Counted from the stretch's first letter, positions 1 through 9,976 are shown. The stretch: DNA of 64,000 nt from Phytomonas francai (GCA_001766655.1 MJCC01000005.1:805951-869950); one strand, 5' to 3'. Notes: generated by a model not told the origin, from the letters alone. Translations and numbers: made by a program.

Positions 1-1
1 G

Positions 2-1144
2 GCCGCGCGGGTGGCCGAGCAGGCGGCGCTGCAGGAGGGCGCGCGGCTGCTCGAGGCGGTCGCGGTGGCGGTGCGGGAGCGGCGGACGGGGCTCTTGCCG
101 GACGGCTACCAGGCCCTGCGCCTGCCCAACGGCGACGTCTACGAGGGGCACTGGAAGCACTGCCTGCTGCACGGCCGCGGCAGCCTCGCGCGGGCGGCGA
201 CGCAGGAGGTCTACGAGGGGCAGTGGTTCCTCGGCCAGCGCTGCGGCACCGGCACCCTGCACGCGCCGGCGCAGCGGACGGTCTACAGCGGGGCGTGGCT
301 CGACAACAGGCGGCACGGCCGCGGCGAGCTCGTCGAGCCGGAGGGGATCTACGTCGGCGAGTTCCGCAGCGACCAGATAAGCGGGTACGGCGAGTACACC
401 TACTACGACGGGCGGGTGTACAAGGGGCAGTGGCGGGATGGGCTTTTCGAGGGGAATGGGGTCTATCTCTACAAGGATGGAAGTCGGTACGAGGGCGCGT
501 GGAGCGCGGGGTACGAGCACGGCCGCGGGACGAAATTCTTCTTTAACGGCGACATTTACGTCGGGGACTGGGTGAAAGGGCGGCGGCATGGGAAGGGGGA
601 GTATAAAAGCCCTTTTCTCCATTACAAGGGGTCCTGGGCGTATGATAACATGTCCGGGAGCGGGGTCTGCGTCTTTGCGGATAAGAGCACCTACAACGGG
701 CAATGGTATCGCGGGCTTTTTCACGGCAAGGGGTGCCTTCAGGCCGCCGCGGACGCGGGCGGCGCGATTTACTCTGGAATGTTTGTCCATGGGAAGCGGC
801 ATGGTCGCGGGCAATTCGTCAAAAAAAGCGGCGCTGCGACTGTGGAGTACGATGGCGAATGGCGGGCAGATGAGAAGGATGGCGTTGGCGTCCTAAAAGG
901 CAGCGGGTGCGGGGTGTACGATGGTGTTTGGTGCCATGGGGAGCCGAGCGGAGATGGGGGGGGTCGGCTCAATACGTATCCCAACCATCTCCACTCCTCC
1001 ACCGATGCGAATCCCTCTTATGATTTCAATGATGGAGAAAACCGGAGCTTGACAGCCTTGGCTATCATGGGAAGAAATCGCTCCAAATGCAACACGATCG
1101 GTGATGCTCACAAACTTAGGTTAAACTTGCAATCGAGTAGTTAG
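2..1144 (+). CDS. MORN-repeat protein, 5' end outside window
   Basis: The frame is open to the left edge of the window, so the N-terminus is missing. About 377 residues are visible and end at TAG 1142-1144. From roughly residue 38 to 310 I count twelve MORN units, each shaped like Y-x-G-x-[WF] followed by HGRG or a variant (for example VYEGQW, RYEGAW, STYNGQW). The last 60 or so residues are non-repetitive and rich in Asn and Ser. MORN repeats generally form extended beta-hairpin scaffolds, and in trypanosomatids they are common in flagellum-, collar- and pellicle-associated proteins. That role is inferred here, since no catalytic domain is visible. The first 400 bases are very GC-rich, while the 3' third has ordinary composition. 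The family call is secure; the orthologue is not assigned. Confidence 0.9.
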   Translation, partial: AARVAEQAALQEGARLLEAVAVAVRERRTGLLPDGYQALRLPNGDVYEGHWKHCLLHGRGSLARAATQEVYEGQWFLGQRCGTGTLHAPAQRTVYSGAWLDNRRHGRGELVEPEGIYVGEFRSDQISGYGEYTYYDGRVYKGQWRDGLFEGNGVYLYKDGSRYEGAWSAGYEHGRGTKFFFNGDIYVGDWVKGRRHGKGEYKSPFLHYKGSWAYDNMSGSGVCVFADKSTYNGQWYRGLFHGKGCLQAAADAGGAIYSGMFVHGKRHGRGQFVKKSGAATVEYDGEWRADEKDGVGVLKGSGCGVYDGVWCHGEPSGDGGGRLNTYPNHLHSSTDANPSYDFNDGENRSLTALAIMGRNRSKCNTIGDAHKLRLNLQSSS

Positions 1145-1603
1145 ATATATGTATATATAATGAGTACTACTACTACTACTACTACTAGATCAGAATATCA
1201 TCAAAATCATCCTGCCTTAAGCTATCATACGACCTCTATTGTCGCTCAATAAATTCTACTTGATAATTTATGAAACCTCTACATATCTTCAAAAACTTCT
1301 CGCATCACACTTTGGAGCACTTAGGCGTTTCTATTATTGTTCTTTTCACATGTTGTATCGTCCATTTTGTGCTTTTTTCCCGTTTTGTAGATTACATTTA
1401 TCCATTTTTGCATGTAAAATATCATTGATTAGCTGAAAATGCAAGGTGGAAAAGAGATCATTCATGTAAATAACCTTTACACATCTTAAAAAAAAATCCT
1501 ATGTATGCTTTTGGGAGGGTTTTTGAGATAGCCTTATTCGTTTCTTTTCTCAGTACGATTCAGACTTTATTTTAGAGTTAGTGATTACTATTCACTACAA
1601 AAT
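1145..1603. other. Intergenic spacer with (TAC)n microsatellite
   Basis: AT-rich spacer holding a (TAC)7 run at 1165-1186 and the pyrimidine tract for the next gene. Short open frames here (for example 1239-1436) are AT-rich and Phe/Leu-dominated and look like chance. No gene seen. Confidence 0.6.
1541..1553 (+). promoter_or_regulatory. Probable trans-splice acceptor
   Basis: The pyrimidine run TTTCTTTTCTCAG ends with AG at 1552-1553, 50 bases before ATG 1604 and with no other ATG between. This matches the trypanosomatid spliced-leader acceptor pattern. Confidence 0.55.
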
Positions 1604-2815
1604 ATGACCCTTCAGGTGAACTTTGTGTCGAGCGTAGATGAGTTTAAACGCATATTTTACACAGACGAAGGTGCTGCGGGGGTTCACGCGCTTGAGGATT
1701 ATCTAGGTGAATCTCAACATTCGCCTCCTCCTTCGGATTCCTTCTTGCTTTGTTATGAAGAGGGCGATGCAGGGGTGTCTGCAGATGGAGTTTTGGCATT
1801 ACAACAACAAGTATCGAGCAGTGCGGAGCAGCACGGCGCTCGAGTGAGACTATTCATTTGGGATTCCACCAGCGATGCCTTTGTGGATGCTAAAAAACAG
1901 TTGCTTAAGCGGAAAGGGTTTCCGCTGCTTGCGATTGTATTTCACGGTTCTATCGCGGATTCCTTTCTCGACCTCTCCTTAGACGCTCTAATTAAGAACG
2001 AGGTTCCAAACATCTGCGAAAAGTTAGCGCTTTACCAACGAAGCAAGGCACCTGCTCATATTCGCAGCAAAGACCCTCCACCACTTCTTCAAGGAGAAAA
2101 TGTCGATGATGTATTTGAAAATTTGCCTAACCGTAGTAATATAGAAACACGAACCTTGAGCGTGGATGTGGTGCGAATTATTGAAATGGGCAAGAATTTG
2201 CTATGTAAGGATCGCCCAGCCTACGCTGAGAAGTGTTTCGTGAAGGCATTGAAGGTATTGGACGCCTTAGAAGTGGAGGTGTATAGAGGAGAAGGGACAA
2301 GGGAATGTATGGAAGATCATCTCCCGCGTGATTACACGAGAAGCGTCGCGCACTGCCTGGCGTGGGCAGCTATCGCGCAGCTTGTACAAGGTAGAGAAGT
2401 CCTCCACAACACGTTTATCAAACGTCTTACTGGAGGACGAAATGGGAATAGTGATGAAGCCTATAGTAATGCTGGTGAGGACGGTTCTTTTTTTGCGTTT
2501 ACGGAGGAGCCGTTGAGTGATGAATGTCGTGCGTGTGTGCTCCAACGACTGCTGCTTGCCACTCCTTTGCCCTGGATGGCTGCGACATGCAGTGAGAGTA
2601 AGCTACGGGAAATATTAAACGCAAATCCTATTGATCACGCTCGGCGAGCTCAGTTAATTATAACGCTTTTTCTTCGCGGTGAGATCGAGCGGGCGCTGAC
2701 GGAGGCGACGAAGCTGCACAGCCTAGGAAATGCCTTCGGACGCGTCGCTTTGAAGGAAATCTCACGCTTTTTGGGAGCAAATCATGAGCTTGTGGTAAGA
2801 CTCGGGAAATTTTGA
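1604..2815 (+). CDS. Conserved-looking hypothetical protein, thioredoxin-like plus TPR-like
   Basis: 403 residues from the first ATG after a good acceptor. I do not recognise a named orthologue. Residues about 75-135 alternate strand and helix (RVRLFIWDS, a lysine-rich helix, then LLAIVFHGS) in a way that resembles a thioredoxin-like or GTPase-like half-domain, but no CXXC motif is present. Residues about 190-225 (MGKNLL...AEKCFVKALKVL) look like one TPR helix pair, and the C-terminal third is helical with several LxxLL-type stretches. No signal peptide or membrane segment is visible. It lies between a MORN gene and MAK16, which says nothing specific in a polycistronic array. Coding status is well supported by length and composition; function is unknown. 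Confidence 0.8.
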   Translation: MTLQVNFVSSVDEFKRIFYTDEGAAGVHALEDYLGESQHSPPPSDSFLLCYEEGDAGVSADGVLALQQQVSSSAEQHGARVRLFIWDSTSDAFVDAKKQLLKRKGFPLLAIVFHGSIADSFLDLSLDALIKNEVPNICEKLALYQRSKAPAHIRSKDPPPLLQGENVDDVFENLPNRSNIETRTLSVDVVRIIEMGKNLLCKDRPAYAEKCFVKALKVLDALEVEVYRGEGTRECMEDHLPRDYTRSVAHCLAWAAIAQLVQGREVLHNTFIKRLTGGRNGNSDEAYSNAGEDGSFFAFTEEPLSDECRACVLQRLLLATPLPWMAATCSESKLREILNANPIDHARRAQLIITLFLRGEIERALTEATKLHSLGNAFGRVALKEISRFLGANHELVVRLGKF

Positions 2816-3261
2816 TCCCTTAATAAAGAAGAAGGCAAAGCGAGTGAGTATGATATTCTTAAGCAAAAAGAGAGAATATATTTCTCGCCTTCTCCTTGGA
2901 ACACTAGTTCAGAACGGGATTAATTATGAGAAAAAGTGGGTTTATAGTGATTTATTCGATCCCGTATGAAAGCTCGGATTTGTATACCTTAATATTTTGT
3001 TTTCGCTTCTCCTTTGTCCCTTTTTTTGCTGCGTATTGTTTTCATATATAGGTTTATTAGTTTATTGTTTACTTGGACTGTAGGGGTTGACTCTTTGTCC
3101 TTTTGCACAAGTTTGCAGAAAAAAATACTGCTAGGACATATTCTTTCCCTTTCTTAAAAGTATTAATAACCCTGTATATATATATACATATTTAAGCATT
3201 TGAAACTTATAATTACCCTTATTACAAATTTTAAATAATAGTTAATTGAAATAAATAAGCC
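2816..3261. other. Intergenic spacer
   Basis: AT-rich spacer with several pyrimidine tracts. No gene or RNA recognised apart from the acceptor listed separately. Confidence 0.6.
3141..3160 (+). promoter_or_regulatory. Probable trans-splice acceptor for MAK16
   Basis: A pyrimidine tract (TTCTTTCCCTTTCTT) is followed by AAAAG, with AG at 3159-3160. This leaves a leader of about 100 bases before ATG 3262. Earlier candidates exist at 3050-3051 and 3109-3110, so the exact site is uncertain. Confidence 0.45.
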
Positions 3262-4122
3262 ATGAACCACGATGATGCGATGTGGAATATTATGGGGCAG
3301 GGGTTTTGCTCTTTTAAGGTAAAAACGCACGACGATAAGGTGCGCTTTTGTCGAAATCCTTACAACATCACCGGTTTATGTCAGCGTGGGGTTTGCCCTT
3401 TAACAAATGGACAATATGCTACGGTTATAGAGCACGAGGATGAGCTTTATCTTTACGTGAAAACTGCCGAACGCGCACACCACCCACGCCGGCAATGGGA
3501 AAAGATAAAACTCGACAGCAGCTTCCCGAAGGCGCTTGAGCAAATCGACGATGAGCTCCAGTGGTGGGATCAGAAAATGGTGAACAAGATCAAGGCGCGT
3601 TTGTTGCGTTTGAAGCAGTATTTAATGCGTAAGCGGAAGATGCTGATGGAGCCGGAGGTGAAGTACATTTCGGTGAATAAACGACAGGAGGATAAGCTGC
3701 TTCGTCGCGAGGAGAAGGCTGAGGCGGCTGCGCGGATTGAGTTAGAGATTGAAAAGGAGCTATTAGATCGTCTTCGTCGCGGTACTTATGATGGCGTAAT
3801 GAACACAAGCAAGGAGGCCTTTGAGAAGTTACTCGACGAGGAGGAGAATCGGGAAGAATTTGAGACACTAGAGGCGGGTGAGGATGAGGAATTCCCCGAG
3901 TTTGTAATGGATGAAGAGGATGATTTAGACGAGGAGATGGAGGAGGATGAACCAGGTATGTCATCGAAAATAAAATCGCGCAAGGTAAAGGACATGATAG
4001 GGACTAGTAATGGTAGTATTAGAAACGCTCGGCGCCGCCGCGAGAAGCTGATGATTGAGGAAGAGGTTGAGAGAGAGCCACGAACGATGCGGCGCACACG
4101 GATGGAGGAAACAGATTGGTAG
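3262..4122 (+). CDS. MAK16: MAK16, 60S ribosome biogenesis factor
   Basis: 286 residues, close to the usual size of eukaryotic MAK16 (about 300). The N-terminal 110 residues are the conserved Mak16/L28e-like module. Visible signatures are the WNIMGQGFCSFK start, the cysteine cluster FCRNPYNITGLCQRGVCPL, the segment HHPRRQWEKIKL and then KALEQIDDELQWW. The next region (RLLRLKQYLMRKRKM) is strongly basic. The C-terminal third is very acidic (residues about 195-235), followed by arginine-rich patches, the mixed-charge tail typical of nucleolar assembly factors. In yeast, Mak16 joins early nucleolar pre-60S particles with Rpf1, Nsa1 and Rrp1; the same role is inferred here. The start is the first ATG in the leader and aligns with the family N-terminus. 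Confidence 0.96.
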   Translation: MNHDDAMWNIMGQGFCSFKVKTHDDKVRFCRNPYNITGLCQRGVCPLTNGQYATVIEHEDELYLYVKTAERAHHPRRQWEKIKLDSSFPKALEQIDDELQWWDQKMVNKIKARLLRLKQYLMRKRKMLMEPEVKYISVNKRQEDKLLRREEKAEAAARIELEIEKELLDRLRRGTYDGVMNTSKEAFEKLLDEEENREEFETLEAGEDEEFPEFVMDEEDDLDEEMEEDEPGMSSKIKSRKVKDMIGTSNGSIRNARRRREKLMIEEEVEREPRTMRRTRMEETDW

Positions 4123-4640
4123 GGAACTACAAAATTTATTTTATTTTGAAGGAAAATAAATTATAGTGGTTCTAAGGGATAGTTTCATTCCTTCTTGCCT
4201 TTCCATTTTTGGTACACTCGGCCGCTGTGGTTTGTTCTCCTTCACATTTGCCATTACAACAGGGGCAACATCACAATTTTGCTAAATATATGCATAAGTG
4301 AACTTTGTTTTGCTTTCTACGGATAATAGCTAAGAAGATTTTGGAAATAAAATATGATAACATTATTCCATCGGGTAAAAAATAATAAGTTCCTTTTTAG
4401 TAAATATGCAATAAAGGATGCTTTTCCGTTTTTTATTTGAGTGGAGTATAGTAATGGTGTGTAATATCACGTAAACGGTCCGTGTTGAAATCTTTATTGG
4501 ATAAGTTAGTCTTATGTATTTTTATATGTCCACTTTTTTCCCCTATTTTTTAAAGTTTGATCATAGCCTTTTCACATTGTACGTAGTGTCGTTAGCTACT
4601 AGCACTTAGCAAAGACGAACCCCATTAAAGCTTTCTCAGG

Positions 4641-4658
4641 GTTTCTTTCTCCCCCCAG
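4641..4658 (+). promoter_or_regulatory. Strong trans-splice acceptor for IFT74
   Basis: GTTTCTTTCTCCCCCCAG is the cleanest pyrimidine-AG signal in this spacer. Its use gives a leader of roughly 413 bases that contains the 20-bp tandem repeat. Confidence 0.5.
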
Positions 4659-4820
4659 CTCACCCTCGACGGAGAAAACAACACCCCAAAACTAAACAGG
4701 AGGTACCCAAGCAGTCACCCACAGTAGCAGCCTCCAGGAGCGTTACACACCCCATCAGCGAAGTATCACCCCTGCTGGGTGGGTTTGCAGTTATTGTGGC
4801 TAGCACAACTGTTAGTGTTA

Positions 4821-5027
4821 CTGGTATATTGATCGTCTTACTGGTATATTGATCGTGTTACTGGTATATTGAACGTGTTACTGGTATATTGAACGTGTTA
4901 CTGGTATATTGATCGTGTTACTGGTATATTGAACGTGTTACTGGTATATTGAACGTGTTACTGGTATATTGAACGTGTTACTGGTATATTGAACGTGTTA
5001 CTGGTATATTGATCGTGTTACTGGTAT
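4821..5027 (+). repeat. 20-bp tandem repeat, ten copies
   Basis: Ten consecutive 20-bp units run from 4821 to 5020, with the consensus CTGGTATATTGAACGTGTTA, plus a seven-base partial copy. Variation is almost confined to one position: GATCG in units 1, 2, 5 and 10, GAACG in the other six. Unit 1 also has C for G at position 17. The array ends 45 bases before the IFT74 ATG. Twenty is not a multiple of three, and the unit carries no ATG. Confidence 0.95.
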
Positions 5028-5071
5028 TGCAATATTGGTAGGATTCATTCATTGACTGGGTCGGTGTAAGG

Positions 5072-6814
5072 ATGAACAATCCGTTGGCAGGGGCGCCTCC
5101 AGGGAGTGCGATGCGGGTGGGCAGCAATCGCGGCGCCGCGGTTGGGGTGGGCGGGAGCCTCCGTCAGCCCATCGCGGTGGCCGCGCAGCCGGCGGTGATT
5201 CGCGAGGGCGTGCGGGCGGCCTCACGGCGGGGATTGGGGACCTCCGCGGGGCCCGCCCGGCAGGTGGGGGACCGCAGCTACTACATCGGCCTCCTCCGCC
5301 CGAAGATCGCGGAGCTCTCCGCCGAGATCGAGCGGCTGAACGAAGACGAGCGGTTGATCGAGAAGAACGGCACCGTCCTCGTCCAGCTCCAGCAGAAGGC
5401 GCGCGGACTGAATGAGGAGGTGGAACAGCTGAAGAGTCAGCTCGCCGACGCGAACCTCGCGATCGAGAGCGCCGACACCCGTGACCTTGCAAGCATTCAG
5501 AAGGAGAACGCTCAGCTCACGCAAGAGAACACGCAACGGCGGAAGGAGGTTGACAAGCTCTTCCTTAACTTGCGTGAGGCGGAAGGGAAGATCACCGAGG
5601 ACATGCAGGCGCTGAAAGAGGAGATGGAGAGTCTTGACCACCGGCTCATGGCGGGCGGCGAGGACTACGACACCTACAAAACCGTCCTCGAGGAGACCTT
5701 CGCCGTTTCTCAGAAGGTCCTCGAGAGGCAGCATGAGCTGCGGACTTTGACAGCCAAGCAGGAGCTGCTGATGACGAGACTAGAAAAGGACAGCAGCAGG
5801 CACCGGGCCGCGGAGCTGCTACGCGAGATCCTGCGCAAACGCCGCGAGCGCGATGAACTCACCAACGAGTGTGCTCTATCTGTCGAGGAGGAAAAGCAGC
5901 TTTTGATCAAAAAGGTCAAGGCCACCCGCTCCGACATCGAGGCCCTCGGGCGCCAGATTGCAAACACCCGCGATGCGGTGGAGGAGTCGAAGATACGGTT
6001 GGTCTCGCTCGAAGACGAGGTGCGCAACTACACGAGCGATAATGTTAAGGCCTATCAGACGCTGAAGGAGAAGGAGAAGGAGTTGCAAGCCTTCCTCGAA
6101 GACTGCCCCATCAAGGAGCGTGAAGCGTTCGTGAAGTTAGAGGAGGAGGAGAAGGAGATCACGACGCTTCTGGTGCGGATCTCTCGCGCGCTCGAGATCC
6201 AGCGGGAGATTCCCAGCGGTGGGAACCCGGGCGCCCTACAAGTCCTCAGCAATGAGGTCGATGCCAAGCAGGAGCAGATCAAAAACGACCAGCGCACGCA
6301 TCAGCGGCTGGAAAAGGAGCTGATGGAGCGAAAGGCAGAGCTCGATAAAGTTTCTCATCTGGATAATAAAATCAAGGAAGAGTTGGAGTCCCAGAACGCG
6401 AAGATGGCGGAGCAGCGGGCGGAGATCGAGCGCTACGAGGACTTGGACGGGCTAAGACAAGAGGTAGATGCCTTGCGGAATGACTTGGAGGAGCAGTTAG
6501 CATATTTTAAATGCATTCGAGATAACGGTACAAAGTTGGTGGACATCGCGATGAAGGATCATAACACAGACAAGACGCAGCTGCAGATGGACGCCCTTAA
6601 CCAATCGATCACCACACAAGAGCAAAAACTGCGGATGTTATGGCAATCAGTCTTTTCCCTCGAGGATTTTGTGCGACTAAAGGAAAAGGAGATGCAGTAC
6701 TTGCCTGTTAAGGCGGAATGTTTGCGTATGGTAGATGAGATGAATATTCAGTTAAAAGATCCTTCGCGTCTAGCTGGAGGAGCAGGTCCGCCGACGCTTA
6801 ACCTGGGCAATTAA
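5072..6814 (+). CDS. IFT74: IFT74, intraflagellar transport complex B protein
   Basis: 580 residues, close to the usual size of about 600. After a basic, Gly/Ala-rich N-terminus of about 70 residues comes the family signature RSYYIGLLRPKIAELSAEI (residues about 70-88). The rest is almost unbroken heptad coiled coil to about residue 555. IFT74 pairs with IFT81 in the IFT-B core, and the basic N-termini of the pair bind tubulin cargo; the basic N-terminus here fits that. It is needed for flagellum assembly in kinetoplastids. The start is the first ATG after the 20-bp repeat array. The call rests on the diagnostic segment at the head of the coiled coil together with length; coiled coil alone would not suffice. 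Confidence 0.88.
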   Translation: MNNPLAGAPPGSAMRVGSNRGAAVGVGGSLRQPIAVAAQPAVIREGVRAASRRGLGTSAGPARQVGDRSYYIGLLRPKIAELSAEIERLNEDERLIEKNGTVLVQLQQKARGLNEEVEQLKSQLADANLAIESADTRDLASIQKENAQLTQENTQRRKEVDKLFLNLREAEGKITEDMQALKEEMESLDHRLMAGGEDYDTYKTVLEETFAVSQKVLERQHELRTLTAKQELLMTRLEKDSSRHRAAELLREILRKRRERDELTNECALSVEEEKQLLIKKVKATRSDIEALGRQIANTRDAVEESKIRLVSLEDEVRNYTSDNVKAYQTLKEKEKELQAFLEDCPIKEREAFVKLEEEEKEITTLLVRISRALEIQREIPSGGNPGALQVLSNEVDAKQEQIKNDQRTHQRLEKELMERKAELDKVSHLDNKIKEELESQNAKMAEQRAEIERYEDLDGLRQEVDALRNDLEEQLAYFKCIRDNGTKLVDIAMKDHNTDKTQLQMDALNQSITTQEQKLRMLWQSVFSLEDFVRLKEKEMQYLPVKAECLRMVDEMNIQLKDPSRLAGGAGPPTLNLGN

Positions 6815-7670
6815 GAAGGAGAAGAATAGTACAGGGGAGAAATAAGTAGTTGAAAAAGGATGCAAATGTATTTAATAGTTCGCTCTAAATAGGGCGAATA
6901 AGCACGCATACACACGCGCATTTCATCTCCCTACTGCCTCCTCCACAAACACACCAAAAAAAAGACAAAATATTTACATGCAGATATAGTGATTTCATTG
7001 AATAATTTTTTGCCTTTTAAGTATTAATGGAGAAGCACATTCGCTTGGTTAAGCACTGCACAAAAATAAAGTTCATTGTGTACTTATGTAAAGAAAAGGT
7101 GTAGTTAGCGCTATGTTTGAATAAGTATAGGATTGTGAAGTAGGGAGATATTTAGAAGGCTATTTTCTAGGTAGATAATTTGAATATCAAGCGAATATGT
7201 AATCTTCGTTATCTCCATTTTTCCCTTCTTATGTAGTATCATTATGCTAATAAAATAGTGTGTTTGCCGTTTTCCGATACTTTGGGAGATTTATTGTGGG
7301 TGCAGTCTGTAAGTATGTTCTATAATGTATGCGGAACAAAAATGATATATATATATTGTTGTTCTTTTTGCTTTCAATATATATATAGATATATAGATAT
7401 ATATTTGTAATATTCCTTACCGACATATGAACATCAACACCCACTCTTTACCGAAGCAGGCATATTTATGTACTTCTCAGACTAATATGGTCTTGGTCTT
7501 TCGTTTGCTATCACTTTCGATCTTTTTTTTCGTGTTTCTGGGTTTGTGAATAACCCTTTCTGCCTATTAACGAAATCCCATAAACCATGACAAAGCAAGC
7601 TTATATTATTATCATTACTAGCATCGGTTTTCCTTTCTTTTCATTTTCTCTTTTACCGATATCGTTTAAG
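6815..7670. other. Intergenic spacer with AT microsatellite
   Basis: AT-rich spacer with (TA)n-type runs at about 7348-7404 and the pyrimidine tract 7522-7530 upstream of the FPPS gene. No gene recognised. Confidence 0.55.
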
Positions 7671-8768
7671 ATGTGCGGGATGTCCAACTTTGACCGATTT
7701 CTAAAAGTGTATGGCGAGATCCAGCAGTTTGCGCTCTCCTTTCTGGAGAAAAAATACCAAATGGACGTCCATCGCAAACAGTACATCAAGGATATGCTCG
7801 ACACCACCTGCCTTGGGGGAAAGTACAATCGCGGGATCTGCGTCGTGGACGTCGCCGAGGCGATGGCGAGGGATCAGGGCGTGGACGGGGCTGCGCTCGA
7901 GGGCATTTTGCACGACGCCTGCGTGTGTGGATGGATGATCGAGCTCCTCCAGGCGCACTTCCTCGTCGAGGACGATATCATGGACGGGAGCAAGCTCCGC
8001 CGCGGGAAGCCCTGCTGGTATTTGCACCCCGGGGTCACCGCGCAGGTCGCGATTAACGACGGGCTCATTCTGCTCGCCCTGGCGACCCAAATCGCCTTTC
8101 ATTTTTTCGCGAAGAGGCCCTTCCTGGGCGAGGTCCTGCGCGTCTTTCACGAGATCGACATGACGACCACGATCGGGCAGCTGTACGACGTCACCTCGAT
8201 GGTGGACTCGAGCAAGCTTAACGCCCACACCGCGCACCCGAAGACGACCGACTACGTCGAGTACACGGAGTTTAACTACAAACGCATTGTGAAATACAAA
8301 ACCGCGTGCTACACCTATTGGCTTCCGCTCGTCCTGGGGCTTATCGCGAGCAGGAGCTCGACGCGCGTCGACGCCGCGAAGCTCGAGCACCTCGCGCTCG
8401 TGATGGGCGAGTATTTCCAGGTCCAGGACGACGTGATGGACTGCTTTACGCCGCCGGAGAAGCTGGGAAAGGTCGGGACGGACATCCAGGACGCGAAATG
8501 CTCCTGGCTCGCCGTGAAATTCCTCGAGGTCGCCTCGCCGGGGCAGGTGAGCCTGTTTAAGGAGAACTACGGCCAGGACGAGGCGGGTAAGATCGCCGTC
8601 GTCAAACGGCTCTTCGAGGAGACGAATCTTTTGGGGCTCTTCAAGCTCTACGAGAGTAAGGTCGTTGAGGAGGTGAAGGTGTTGATCAAGGACATTGCGA
8701 AGCAGAGCCCCGCCTTTGGGCAGAGTGTTCAGAGGCTCTGGGATCGAACCTACAAGCGTGAAAAATAA
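7671..8768 (+). CDS. FPPS: Farnesyl diphosphate synthase
   Basis: Condenses dimethylallyl and geranyl diphosphate with isopentenyl diphosphate to make farnesyl diphosphate for sterols, prenylation, dolichol and ubiquinone. Both aspartate-rich motifs are present: DDIMD within LVEDDIMDGSKLRRGKP (first motif) and DDVMD within FQVQDDVMDCFTPPEKLG (second). The segment DTTCLGGKYNRG and the terminal YKR-x-K are also typical of the trypanosomatid enzyme. From ATG 7671 it has 365 residues; from ATG 7680 it has 362, the length I know for Leishmania FPPS. An upstream in-frame ATG at 7587 is rejected. There is no AG between the pyrimidine tract at 7522 and that ATG, so the mature mRNA should begin downstream of it, and its extra 28 residues are simply a translated pyrimidine tract. 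FPPS is the target of nitrogen bisphosphonates in related parasites (family knowledge). Confidence 0.97.
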   Translation: MCGMSNFDRFLKVYGEIQQFALSFLEKKYQMDVHRKQYIKDMLDTTCLGGKYNRGICVVDVAEAMARDQGVDGAALEGILHDACVCGWMIELLQAHFLVEDDIMDGSKLRRGKPCWYLHPGVTAQVAINDGLILLALATQIAFHFFAKRPFLGEVLRVFHEIDMTTTIGQLYDVTSMVDSSKLNAHTAHPKTTDYVEYTEFNYKRIVKYKTACYTYWLPLVLGLIASRSSTRVDAAKLEHLALVMGEYFQVQDDVMDCFTPPEKLGKVGTDIQDAKCSWLAVKFLEVASPGQVSLFKENYGQDEAGKIAVVKRLFEETNLLGLFKLYESKVVEEVKVLIKDIAKQSPAFGQSVQRLWDRTYKREK

Positions 8769-9888
8769 CGAAAAAGCGGGGGGTTGATGCCGTCTAAACT
8801 AATAATAGGCCATCTAAGACGTACAATATCTTCTTTTTCCCCATTTTTTTAATTTTGATAAGGAGAGGAAAGAAAATTAATGAATGTGGGCAAAAAACCC
8901 GTAACTAACAAGAATTTTATAATCTGAATTTGGGGTACAATCAACATCAGCACTGCCACGTTGACGGCAGCTATTAGGAATAACTAATACTGGAGTGATA
9001 ATTTTTAAAAAGCCTTCACTGCTCTTCTATCAACTAGCGACTAGCGAACAAAGACACAGTGGAATTGGATGTAATCGTCGGATGAGGCAGGAGGAAAAGA
9101 GTTGAAAGTGTTATTATGATTTTCAATTTAGTACACCATTATGTCGGTGTAAGTCTTTTACGTGTCATTGTATTGTTATTGGCATTAGCATTTTGCCTTT
9201 AAAATACGTTTTTCTTCACTTCTCTTTTTCTGCGATAACGGTAATGTGTAGTAGTTCTGTCTTGCTATAAATGACTTTATTTTGTGGTTAATATTGTACC
9301 GAAATAAATAAAGACTGCTAGTAATAAGCATGAAGAGGTTCTAATAGGTAGGACAGAGAGGAGTGCATTCGATAATATCACGCTTTGAGATAAAATGTTA
9401 ACTCCGAGATAGTTGGTTATTTTATACCTTTAAGGACTTCGATGTGTTTGTTTTGACTCTTCTGGGTATCTTTCCTATTATCATGTCAAGTATATTTTTA
9501 TTAGGGATTTTTTAATTATTTGGGCCTAGAATTCGGTAATAATGCAAAAGGAATTCTTGAAATGGGTAACATGGAGAGCAAGGAAGAAAGTCTGAAAAGG
9601 ACCTTACGGCATATCTTCTCTTCCAAATAATTTTCCCTTTTAATTTTATTTCTTAAATTTTTATTATGTTATGGAACTTTATCATTGGCCTTCATGGAGT
9701 GGAATGCGCTGGTTTCAAGCCTACTTTATTTATCTTCCACCAAGTATTATTTTTTTGGATATTCTTATGAGGAGCCGTTTCTAAATTTTAATCTAATGAT
9801 GGAATGAGTGAATACATTTTTATATGTGCAATTTCACAAGAATCTCACACCTGGATATGGGGATAGCTGTTCTTCCTTTGGAGCCATT

Positions 9889-9916
9889 TTTCTATTATAC
9901 CATTTTTCTAACTTAG
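9889..9916 (+). promoter_or_regulatory. Probable trans-splice acceptor for DHHC gene
   Basis: Two T-rich tracts are followed by CTAACTTAG, with AG at 9915-9916, 78 bases before ATG 9994. No ATG lies between them in any frame that would precede it. Confidence 0.5.
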
Positions 9917-9976
9917 GAATTCAACAACAGAAGGGTAAATATTGCAAAAGAAATATATATACAAGGGGATTAGTGA

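Larger units (their letters stand above)
4123..5071. other. Spacer and long leader upstream of IFT74
   Basis: The AT-rich half (4123-4620) shows no gene. The second half (about 4659-5071) should be the 5' leader of IFT74 if the strong acceptor at 4657-4658 is used. It contains a C- and A-rich stretch (4660-4800) and a 20-bp tandem array listed separately. Confidence 0.6.

Noticed and set aside
4660..4800. Structured non-coding RNA in the C/A-rich part of the IFT74 leader
   Set aside because: A partial complementarity (CCCACAGTAGCAG with CTGCTGGGTGGG) exists but has mismatches and no recognised snoRNA or snRNA boxes.
4821..5027. CRISPR-like array
   Set aside because: Units abut directly without spacers, in a eukaryotic leader; it is a plain tandem repeat.
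7587..7670. Signal peptide on FPPS
   Set aside because: The hydrophobic stretch is a translated pyrimidine tract upstream of the likely mRNA start; FPPS family members of this size are cytosolic without it.
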